From an uncultured Victivallis sp. (lineage in GTDB: Bacteria; Verrucomicrobiota; Lentisphaeria; Victivallales; Victivallaceae): 34,856 nt of DNA. Position numbers and translations under genes: made by a program. Positions 14,966 to 22,200 of the stretch are shown here, one piece after another (position 1 is the first letter of the stretch; every line of letters starts with the position of its first letter). The DNA lies in NCBI GenBank assembly GCA_944389935.1, contig CALXOE010000046.1, positions 1-34,856 on the forward strand, given 5' to 3'. Below the pieces are notes generated by a model. The model was given only the letters and a program-made list of their open reading frames with translations. It made no database searches and was not told the origin of the DNA.

Positions 14966-16240
14966 TCAGAGAAACTGGAGCAGAACTTTCATCAAACCGA
15001 GTTCGTAGACCGCGTCGAGGATCGTGTAGCGCGTGCGAATCAGCTGCGCTGCCACGACGCCGTGGAGGAACTGCCCCGCCGGGAGGCCGATCTGCGCCGG
15101 GAGAACCGGACAGTGCGCCGCCTCGAGTTTCTTCCGGAGTTCCGCGAGCGGAAAGAGCTGCCGCTGTGTTGCTTCGCGCAGGAACTCCCACGAGTCGTAA
15201 AGCTGTTCGCGCCGTTCGCGCAGCGCGTCGCCCTCAAGAAACTTGCTCATGGCGATCTCTTTCGCTTCCGTCCCGTAGCAGCCGCGCATCAGCAGCGCAT
15301 CGACCTCGGCTTCGCGTGCCGTGCGGCAGAGTCCCGGTTCGGCGAAACGGCGCGCCTCGTCGACGCTCAGCGAGAAGAGCTTTTCAAAGAGCGCCGTCGT
15401 AACGACCGTCCCGAGCGAAACCTTGAAGCCGTGCGACACCGATTCCCCGTTGAAGCAGAGATCCTCCATCTCCCAGACGTGGCTCATCAGGTGTTCCGCA
15501 CCGGAAGCCGGGCGCGAATCGCGGCAGAGCTGCATCGCGTACCCGGTCGCCGCAAGTCCCATGAAGACGCGCGTGACGTCGGTCGGATCCGAGAGGTTGT
15601 CGCGCAGCGGCACCTGAACGAGCTCCCACACGTCCTGCCGGATCGGGTGCAGACCGAGCCGGTCCGCGAGGATCCAGTCCGCCCCCGCCGGAATCTTCGC
15701 CATCAAATCGGCGTATCCGGCCGCGAACATCTCACCCGGCGCATTCGCGAGCGTCTCCGTGTCCGCGACGATCGCGAGCGGCGCGGGGCACGGCAGCGTC
15801 TTCTTGAGCCCGTCCACATTCAGCGCCGCGCCGTAGGAGGTGTAGCCGTCAACCGAGGGCGCCGTCGGCACGCAGCAGTAGCGGACTCCCTTGACGCCCG
15901 ACGCCCGTTTCACAAGATCGTTGACCGTCCCGCCGCCGACTGCGACCGGAACACACCCTTCCGGAAACGCCGCGAGCAGTTCGTCGACGTGCCCGGTCGT
16001 CGCATGCAGCGTCGGAGTTCCCGGGAAGAGGTACGGTTCACAGCAGGTGATCCCCGCGGCTCTCAGAATCGCGTCGAGTTTCTCCCCGGCGGCGCGCCAG
16101 GTGTTCTCATCTGCAACGAGCCACACGTTCGGTGCGGCTCCCCAGTGTTTGCGCAGAATTTCGGGCGTATGGCGCATTGCCCCGGCTTCCAGTACAAAAC
16201 TCTCCGTCTCAAGTCCCGGCGGAATCGGAATCAGATTCAT
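14966..16240 (-). CDS. sn-Glycerol-1-phosphate dehydrogenase (AraM/EgsA type)
   Basis: Interconverts dihydroxyacetone phosphate and sn-glycerol-1-phosphate with NAD(P)H. The 424-residue protein belongs to the iron-dependent alcohol dehydrogenase fold: GGGTVNDLVKRAS (102-114), VPTAPSVDGYTSYGAAL (124-140), GYADLMAK with metal ligand Asp178, SGAEHLMSH and SHGFKVSLGT supplying the His ligands. The TAPSVDGYTS stretch is diagnostic of G1PDH rather than glycerol dehydrogenase. In archaea this enzyme sets membrane lipid stereochemistry; in Bacillus AraM it feeds heptaprenylglyceryl phosphate synthesis. No GGGP synthase gene is nearby, so the product's fate is unknown. GGAGG precedes the ATG at 16240. 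Confidence 0.88.
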   Translation of the reverse strand: MNLIPIPPGLETESFVLEAGAMRHTPEILRKHWGAAPNVWLVADENTWRAAGEKLDAILRAAGITCCEPYLFPGTPTLHATTGHVDELLAAFPEGCVPVAVGGGTVNDLVKRASGVKGVRYCCVPTAPSVDGYTSYGAALNVDGLKKTLPCPAPLAIVADTETLANAPGEMFAAGYADLMAKIPAGADWILADRLGLHPIRQDVWELVQVPLRDNLSDPTDVTRVFMGLAATGYAMQLCRDSRPASGAEHLMSHVWEMEDLCFNGESVSHGFKVSLGTVVTTALFEKLFSLSVDEARRFAEPGLCRTAREAEVDALLMRGCYGTEAKEIAMSKFLEGDALRERREQLYDSWEFLREATQRQLFPLAELRKKLEAAHCPVLPAQIGLPAGQFLHGVVAAQLIRTRYTILDAVYELGLMKVLLQFL

Positions 16241-16263
16241 TTTTCACAACCTCCATGCGGATC

Positions 16264-16312
16264 GCTTGTTTCGTTTCTGATATTATATCACGAAACTTTA
16301 AAGAAAACAAGC
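16264..16312. promoter_or_regulatory. Nested inverted repeats around the G1PDH promoter
   Basis: GCTTGTTT (16264-16271) is the inverse of AAACAAGC (16305-16312), and GTTTCGT (16268-16274) is the inverse of ACGAAAC (16290-16296). The inner pair brackets the -10 box and the outer right arm contains the -35 box. This looks like an operator, but no regulator is identified. Confidence 0.45.
16282..16310 (-). promoter_or_regulatory. G1PDH promoter
   Basis: Minus strand: TTGTTT (16310-16305), 17-base spacer, consensus TATAAT (16287-16282). This is the best -10 box in the window. Confidence 0.65.
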
Positions 16313-16367
16313 GCGTTCATGTTTTTTTTGCCGCCGAAATCTTCCGGAAGATTTGTCCTGCGGAAAG

Positions 16368-16396
16368 TTGCGAAAGAAAGGAGACCGTGTTATATT
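16368..16396 (+). promoter_or_regulatory. Aconitase operon promoter
   Basis: TTGCGA (16368-16373), 17-base spacer, TATATT (16391-16396). The leader to the ATG at 16452 is about 50 bases and contains the AGGAG binding site. Confidence 0.6.
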
Positions 16397-16451
16397 ACTG
16401 ATTTAAGATTTGTTTTGTTCACCATCTATTTCTCGACAGGAGTTGGATATC

Positions 16452-18389
16452 ATGGCCAGAGGCACCGTTGTACAGAAGATCATTGAAGCGCATTTTGTGG
16501 AGGGGAGCCGCGAACCCGGCAAGCCCGTCGCGATCCGGATCGACCAGACGCTGACGCAGGACGCGACCGGCACGATGGCCTACCTCGAACTTGAGGCGAT
16601 GGGAGTTCCGAAAGTCAAGACCGAACTCTCGGTCTCCTACGTCGACCACAATATGATGCAGAACGGACCGGAGAACCGCAACGACCACCTCTATTTGCAG
16701 AGCGTGGCGGCGGCGAAAGGCGTCCGCTTCTCGCCTCCGGGCAACGGCATCTGCCACCAGGTGCATCTGGAGCGGTTCGGGATGCCGGGGCGGACGCTGA
16801 TCGGCTCGGATTCGCATACGCCGACGGGCGGCGGCATCGGCATGCTCGCGATCGGCGCGGGCGGGCTCGATGTGGCGCTCGCGATGGCGGGCAAGCCGTT
16901 CCGGATTCCGTACCCGAAAGTGATCGGCGTGAAGCTGACCGGGAAGCTCGCGCCGTGGTGCGCCGCAAAAGACGTGATTCTGAAACTGCTCTCGATCCTG
17001 ACCACGAAAGGGAACGTCGGCTCGATCGTCGAATACTTCGGCCCCGGCGTCGCGACTCTCACGGTCCCGCAGCGCGCGACGATCACGAACATGGGCGCGG
17101 AACTCGGCGTGACCACGAGCGTTTTCCCGTCGGATGAATCGACCCGCATTTTCCTGAAAGCGCAGAAGCGTGAACAGGATTTCGTCCCGCTCGCGGCCGA
17201 CGCGGACGCCGAATACGATCAGGTCATCGAGATCGCGCTCGACGAGATCGAGCCGCTCGCGGCCTGCCCGTCGAGTCCCGACAACATCAAGACCATCCGC
17301 GAACTCGCCGGGAAAAAGGTCGGCCAGGTGCTGATCGGCTCCTGCACGAACTCGAGCTACCGCGACCTTGCGATGGTCGCGATGACGCTCAAGGGACGCA
17401 AGGTGAGCGAGTCGGTTACGCTGTCGATCGCTCCGGGCAGCCGGCAGGTGCTGGAAATGCTCGCGCGCAACGGCATGCTTGCGGACATCATCGCCGCCGG
17501 GGCGCGCATTCTTGAGACCGGCTGCGGCCCGTGCATCGGGCAGGGGCAGAGTCCGGCGGATGACACCATAACGGTCCGCACTTTCAACCGCAACTTCGCC
17601 GGACGCACCGGCACGAAGGGCGACCAGGCCTATCTGGTCAGCCCCGAGACCGCCGTCGCGATCGCGCTTTCCGGTGAATTCACCGATCCGCGTACGACCG
17701 GAATCGAATATCCGCATGTGGTCGAACCGGAAGTGTTCGAGATCAACGACAACATGATTCAGCTCCCCGGCGGTTCCGGCGAGATCGTGCGCAAGCGCAC
17801 CATCGGCGCGCCGCCGGTCAACCAGCCGCTGCCGGACGAACTCGACGGCGTTGTGGTCATCAAGGTCGGCGACAAGATCACGACCGATCACATCATGCCC
17901 GCCGGAATCCACCTCAAGCACCGCAGCAACATCCCGGTCTATGCGAAAGTTGTGTTCGAGTGTTTCAACGAGCCCGGCAAACCGACGTTCGCCGAGCGTG
18001 CCGCCGCCGTACGTGACGCCGGCAAGGCGGGTGTCATCGTCGGGCGCGACAGCTACGGACAGGGATCGAGCCGCGAACACGCGGCGATCTGCCCGATGTT
18101 CCTCGGTGTGAAAGTTGTGGCGGCGCTCGCGATCGAACGCATTCACAGCGCGAACCTCGTGAACTTCGGCATCGTGCCGCTCTTCTTTGCAAATCCGGCC
18201 GACTACGACGCGATCGAGGAGAGCGATTCGCTCGTCTTCCACAAACTGCGCGAACAGCTCAAGCCGGGCGAAACAGTCCGCGGCGAACTTACGAAAGCGG
18301 ACGGAACGAAGAAAGAGATCCTCTTCCGCCACCGGCTGTCGGCTGAGGATATCCGGATCATCCTCGCGGGCGGCATGCTGAATCTCTGA
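16452..18389 (+). CDS. Aconitate hydratase, short bacterial type
   Basis: Isomerises citrate and isocitrate through a [4Fe-4S] cluster. The 645-residue protein is shorter than AcnA (about 890) and corresponds to the compact aconitase seen in anaerobes. Cluster cysteines are visible in IGSCTNSSYRD and in ETGCGPCIGQG; the substrate-binding GSDSHTPTGGGIGMLAIGAGG and, in the swivelling domain, GRDSYGQGSSREHAA are intact. ATG 16452 gives MARGTVVQKI and has AGGAG nine bases upstream; an earlier in-frame start at 16410 has no support. First gene of a four-gene run with ung, the rhamnosidase and hisA. Confidence 0.92.
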   Translation: MARGTVVQKIIEAHFVEGSREPGKPVAIRIDQTLTQDATGTMAYLELEAMGVPKVKTELSVSYVDHNMMQNGPENRNDHLYLQSVAAAKGVRFSPPGNGICHQVHLERFGMPGRTLIGSDSHTPTGGGIGMLAIGAGGLDVALAMAGKPFRIPYPKVIGVKLTGKLAPWCAAKDVILKLLSILTTKGNVGSIVEYFGPGVATLTVPQRATITNMGAELGVTTSVFPSDESTRIFLKAQKREQDFVPLAADADAEYDQVIEIALDEIEPLAACPSSPDNIKTIRELAGKKVGQVLIGSCTNSSYRDLAMVAMTLKGRKVSESVTLSIAPGSRQVLEMLARNGMLADIIAAGARILETGCGPCIGQGQSPADDTITVRTFNRNFAGRTGTKGDQAYLVSPETAVAIALSGEFTDPRTTGIEYPHVVEPEVFEINDNMIQLPGGSGEIVRKRTIGAPPVNQPLPDELDGVVVIKVGDKITTDHIMPAGIHLKHRSNIPVYAKVVFECFNEPGKPTFAERAAAVRDAGKAGVIVGRDSYGQGSSREHAAICPMFLGVKVVAALAIERIHSANLVNFGIVPLFFANPADYDAIEESDSLVFHKLREQLKPGETVRGELTKADGTKKEILFRHRLSAEDIRIILAGGMLNL

Positions 18390-18404
18390 GAAAAGAGGAC
18401 GCGC

Positions 18405-19064
18405 ATGTTGGACGAGCTGCCGCGCGGCTGGCGCGACTTCATGGGAACGGAGCTCGACTCCGCCGGGCTGGACACGCTCCTCGACCGGGTTGCGAACGAG
18501 CGCGCGGCGGGCGTGCAGGTCTTTCCGCCGGAGGGGGCGCTCTTCACGGCGCTGGAACTCACGCCGCCGGAAGAGGTGCGGGTCGTGCTGCTCGGGCAGG
18601 ATCCGTATCACGACGACGGCCAGGCGGAGGGGCTGGCGTTTTCCGTCGCGCCCGGGGTGAAGTTTCCGCCGAGTCTGCGGAACATCTTCCGCGAATATGC
18701 CTCGGACCTCGGGCGCGCAATTCCGGAATCGGGTTCGCTGCGCAACTGGGCGGCGCACGGCGTGCTGCTGCTGAACAGTGTTCTCTCCGTGCGGGCGCAC
18801 GCGGCCGGGAGTCACCGGAAATTCGGGTGGGAACGTTTCACCGACGCGGTCATCCGGTCTCTGAACCGGAAAGAGGAACGGATCGTGTTTCTGCTGTGGG
18901 GGAATTTCGCCATTGCGAAACGCCCGCTCATCGACGAGTCGAGACATGTGGTTTTTGAGAACGTCCACCCGTCGCCGCTCTCGGCGCACCGCGGTTTTTT
19001 CGGCAGCCGTCCGTTTTCGCGGGCGGAACAGGCGCTCGGCGACTGGACGTGGCCGGAACTGTGA
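18405..19064 (+). CDS. ung: Uracil-DNA glycosylase
   Basis: Removes uracil from DNA in base excision repair. The 219-residue family 1 enzyme has the water-activating loop GQDPYHD (64-70, catalytic Asp66), FPPSLRNIF, LLLNSVLSV, LLWGNFA for uracil recognition and the DNA-intercalation loop HPSPLSAHRGFFGSRPFS. Length is usual. It begins 15 bases after the aconitase stop with AGAGGA upstream, so it is in the same transcript. Confidence 0.96.
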   Translation: MLDELPRGWRDFMGTELDSAGLDTLLDRVANERAAGVQVFPPEGALFTALELTPPEEVRVVLLGQDPYHDDGQAEGLAFSVAPGVKFPPSLRNIFREYASDLGRAIPESGSLRNWAAHGVLLLNSVLSVRAHAAGSHRKFGWERFTDAVIRSLNRKEERIVFLLWGNFAIAKRPLIDESRHVVFENVHPSPLSAHRGFFGSRPFSRAEQALGDWTWPEL

Positions 19065-19076
19065 GGTGGAATTCCT

Positions 19077-21203
19077 ATGAAGTTTGAACCTGTAAAATGG
19101 ATCGGCGCACCGGAGAAGGGAGGCGCTCCCTGGTTCCGGCGCGAATTCGAGATCTCAGTCGCGGAACATGCGGAACTTGCGATCTGCGGACTGGGGTGGT
19201 ACGAAGTTTACCTGAACGGCCGCAAAGTCGGGGATCACGTGCTCGATCCGATCGTGACGAATTACGATCTCCGCGCCCGGTATGTGGTTTACGATGTCAC
19301 GGAATATCTGAAGCCGGGACGCAACACGGTCGGCGTCGTGCTCGGAAACGGCTGGTACGATCACGTCGATGCCGACGTCTGGAATTTCGACCATGCGCCG
19401 TGGCGCGACCGCTGCAAATTCGCGCTGCACCTGCGTTGCGGCGGGGTGGAGGTCGTCTCCAGCGATCCGGCGGGGTGGAGATGCACGACGTCCGGGCCGA
19501 TCACGTTCAATTCGCTGCGGAACGGGGAGTTCTATGATGCGCGGCTCGAACTGCCGGGCTGGGCGGAGAACGGGTTCGACGACTCCGCATGGACTTTCCC
19601 CGTGCTGCTCGCGCCGCCGGGCGGCGTGCTTGAGGAGCAGACGACTCCCCCCTGCAAAGTCATGCGGCGCATCCGCCCGGTTTCGCTCCGGCGGCTCTCC
19701 CCGACCCGTGTCGTGGCCGATTTCGGCGTGAATCTCTCGGGCTGGTGCCGGATCCGCGTGCGCGGCCGTGCCGGAGAACAACTTGAACTGCGTTACGGAG
19801 AACGGCTGTTCCCGGACGGGAGCGTCGACAAGGAGCACATCGGCATCTTCGTGAAATCCGGTGAAAATCAGTGCGATCACTACATTCTCCGCGGCGGGAG
19901 CGACTGGGAAGAGTGGGCGCCGCGCTTCACGTTTCACGGGTTTCAGTTCTGCCAGATCGACGGCACGGCGGAACTCGGCGAGGTCACGGCGGAATTCGTT
20001 CACACTTCGTTTCCGGAGGCCGGGAATTTCGACACCTCCGACGCGGATTTGAATGCGCTCCAGAAAGCGGTGCGGGAGAGTTACCGCGGGAATTTCGTCG
20101 GCATTCCGTTCGACTGCCCGCACCGCGAGAAGAACGGCTGGACCGGCGACGCCCAGCTCGCAGCCGAGGCGGGACTGTGCAATTTCGGCGTCGCTTCTAG
20201 CCTCGAACAGTGGCTCGACACGCTTGCGGACAATCAGCGTCCGAGCGGGCAGCTCCCCGGCATCGCCCCCGCCTGCGGCTGGGGATATAACTGGGGGGCG
20301 GGCCCGGCGTGGGACGCGGCGTTTTTCGTGATCCCGGAACTCATCTACCTCTACACCGGGAGTTTCCGCACTTATGAGAAGCATTTCGGCCGCATGCTCC
20401 GGTATCTGGAGTATGCGGATTCCCTCGCGACGGGGGGACTCGTGAGCTTCGGTCTCGGGGACTGGAACCACGTCGACAACACGAAAATCGCACCGGTCGA
20501 ATTCACGTCGAGCGCCTACATTCTGCATTGCAATGATCTCGCCGCGAAGTTCGCGCGCCGGCTCGGACGCACGGAAGATGCCGCCCGGCTCTCCGCGCGC
20601 GCCGACGCCATGCGGGCGGCTCTGAACGCGAAATACGGCAATGGCAACGGCAGTTTTGCGCATGATGAGATGACCGCACTCGGGCTTGCGCTCGAATTCA
20701 ACATCGCGCCGGAGGAGGAGCGCTCCGCGACGGCGGCGCGTCTCGACCGGATCGTGCGGGAGAACGGATATCGGCCGTATTTCGGGATTCTCGGCAGCCG
20801 CGCGGTGCCGCGGGCGCTGGCGGAGGCGGGGTACGTCGAAACCGCGTTCCGGCTGATCGTTCAGCCCGAGTTCCCCGGCTGGGTGAACTGGCTGCGGCAG
20901 GGGGCGACGACGCTGTGGGGGAACTGGGATGGCGGCGCCTCCCGGAATCACATCATGTTCGGCGACGTGAGCGCCTGGTGTTTCCGTTATCTCGGGGGTC
21001 TGGTTCCGGATGAGAGTCACCCCGGTTTTTCCGCCGTGACACTGCGGCCGCGCCCGGTGTCGCAGCTTTCGTTTTTCCGCATGTTCCACGAAACGCCGCA
21101 CGGCCGCATTGAACTGGAATGGCGCCGGAACGGCGGAAAACTTGAAATCCGAACCTCGGTGCCCGACGGGGTGCCGTATCAACTTCTGGAGCCATCCGAA
21201 TGA
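19077..21203 (+). CDS. Alpha-L-rhamnosidase (GH78), cytoplasmic
   Basis: Releases L-rhamnose from rhamnosides. The 708-residue protein has the N-terminal beta-sandwich domains (WFRREFEI; LNGRKVGDHVLDP; ADFGVNLSGW) then the alpha/alpha barrel with the GH78 active-site block DCPHREKNGWTGDAQ, giving acidic residues Asp346, Glu351 and Asp358, and later WGNWDGG and HIMFGDVSAW. There is no signal peptide, so it acts inside the cell on imported oligosaccharides or glycosides. It follows ung by 12 bases. No rhamnose catabolic genes are adjacent; its position between DNA repair and histidine genes is odd. Confidence 0.92.
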   Translation: MKFEPVKWIGAPEKGGAPWFRREFEISVAEHAELAICGLGWYEVYLNGRKVGDHVLDPIVTNYDLRARYVVYDVTEYLKPGRNTVGVVLGNGWYDHVDADVWNFDHAPWRDRCKFALHLRCGGVEVVSSDPAGWRCTTSGPITFNSLRNGEFYDARLELPGWAENGFDDSAWTFPVLLAPPGGVLEEQTTPPCKVMRRIRPVSLRRLSPTRVVADFGVNLSGWCRIRVRGRAGEQLELRYGERLFPDGSVDKEHIGIFVKSGENQCDHYILRGGSDWEEWAPRFTFHGFQFCQIDGTAELGEVTAEFVHTSFPEAGNFDTSDADLNALQKAVRESYRGNFVGIPFDCPHREKNGWTGDAQLAAEAGLCNFGVASSLEQWLDTLADNQRPSGQLPGIAPACGWGYNWGAGPAWDAAFFVIPELIYLYTGSFRTYEKHFGRMLRYLEYADSLATGGLVSFGLGDWNHVDNTKIAPVEFTSSAYILHCNDLAAKFARRLGRTEDAARLSARADAMRAALNAKYGNGNGSFAHDEMTALGLALEFNIAPEEERSATAARLDRIVRENGYRPYFGILGSRAVPRALAEAGYVETAFRLIVQPEFPGWVNWLRQGATTLWGNWDGGASRNHIMFGDVSAWCFRYLGGLVPDESHPGFSAVTLRPRPVSQLSFFRMFHETPHGRIELEWRRNGGKLEIRTSVPDGVPYQLLEPSE

Positions 21204-21970
21204 GTTTGTTTCGTCCGTGCATCGATTTACATGAGGGAAAAGTCAAACAGATTGTCGGCAGTACGCTGTCCGATTCCGGCGATGCGCCGGAGACGAATTT
21301 CGTCGCGGGGCACGACGCGGCGTGGTACGCCGAACTCTACCGCTGCGACAAGTTGACCGGCGGGCATGTCATCAAGCTCGGCCCCGGCAACGACACGGCC
21401 GCAAAGCGGGCGCTGGCGGCCTGGCCGGGCGGACTCCAGATCGGCGGTGGAATCAACTGCGACAACGCGCGTGAATGGCTCGACGCAGGGGCCGCGCAGC
21501 TCATTGTGACGAGTTACATCTTCTCTGACGGCGAGCTGCGGCTGGACAATCTGGCGCGGCTCTTCGACATCACGGGGCGCGACCGGCTCGTGCTGGATCT
21601 CTCGTGCCGCCGCCGCGAGGACGGCAACTACTGCATCGTGACCGACCGGTGGCAGAAATTCACCACAACCGCGATCAAGGCCGAGACGCTCGCGTTTCTG
21701 AGCGATTTCGCATGTGAATTCCTGATTCACGCGGTCGACGTCGAGGGGAAACAGGCCGGAATCGACGAGGAACTGCTTGCGCTGCTGGCGGATTCCAGCC
21801 CGATTCCGTGCGTTTACGCGGGGGGGATCTCGAGCTTCGGGGACATCGGGAAAATCGAGCGCGCCGGGCGCGGAAAAATCGCCTACACGGTCGGCTCGGC
21901 ACTCGATATTTTCGGCGGCAATCTCTCCTATTGCGAGCTGGTTGCGCATGCGGCAGGTTTCCGCGGCTGA
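21200..21970 (+). CDS. hisA: Phosphoribosylformimino-AICAR-P isomerase (HisA), eukaryotic type
   Basis: Fourth step of histidine synthesis: isomerises ProFAR to PRFAR. The 256-residue TIM barrel opens with FRPCIDLHEGKVKQIVGSTL (4-23, catalytic Asp9), followed by LTGGHVIKLG, GGLQIGGGINCDNA, LIVTSYIF, VLDLSCRRR (Asp133), YCIVTDRWQKF, VDVEGKQAGIDEELLALL, VYAGGIS and TVGSALDIFGGNL. These blocks match the plant/fungal HisA form far better than the usual bacterial HisA. The ATG overlaps the rhamnosidase stop as ATGA, implying coupled translation. No other his gene is in the window. Confidence 0.9.
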   Translation: MSLFRPCIDLHEGKVKQIVGSTLSDSGDAPETNFVAGHDAAWYAELYRCDKLTGGHVIKLGPGNDTAAKRALAAWPGGLQIGGGINCDNAREWLDAGAAQLIVTSYIFSDGELRLDNLARLFDITGRDRLVLDLSCRRREDGNYCIVTDRWQKFTTTAIKAETLAFLSDFACEFLIHAVDVEGKQAGIDEELLALLADSSPIPCVYAGGISSFGDIGKIERAGRGKIAYTVGSALDIFGGNLSYCELVAHAAGFRG

Positions 21971-22042
21971 CGGGCGGAAACCGGGGAGGTCGCGCGAACG
22001 CAAAAAATCCTGATATTCCCCCGGTAAAAAGCGGCTTGCGGC

Positions 22043-22071
22043 TTGTCAAAACGCGCGAATCGCTGTATATT
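22043..22071 (+). promoter_or_regulatory. gyrA promoter
   Basis: TTGTCA (22043-22048), 17-base spacer, TATATT (22066-22071). It starts the long plus-strand gene run and leaves an untranslated leader of about 120 bases. Confidence 0.65.
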
Positions 22072-22099
22072 ACCAGTGCCGATTGCAAATATCGTTCCG

Positions 22100-22125
22100 C
22101 CTGCCGTCGACGCCGGACGGGCAGG
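22100..22125 (+). other. Hairpin in the gyrA leader
   Basis: CCTGCCGTC (22100-22108) pairs with GAC-G-GGCAGG (22116-22125, one bulged G) around a seven-base loop. No T run follows, so it is not an intrinsic terminator. It may affect mRNA stability or translation. Confidence 0.35.
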
Positions 22126-22200
22126 AGTCTCCGCAAGCGGCCCGGCGTGGTTGATATGGAATGGTTTATCGATAACGAATGATCTATACGGGAAGAGGTT

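Noticed and set aside
16419..18989. An 856-codon open frame antisense to aconitase and ung
   Set aside because: Same antisense artefact: no recognisable motif, Arg/His/Asp-rich, and it covers two well-identified genes.
21971..22200. A terminator or small RNA between hisA and gyrA
   Set aside because: Apart from the promoter and one leader hairpin, no stem followed by a T run and no second promoter is visible.
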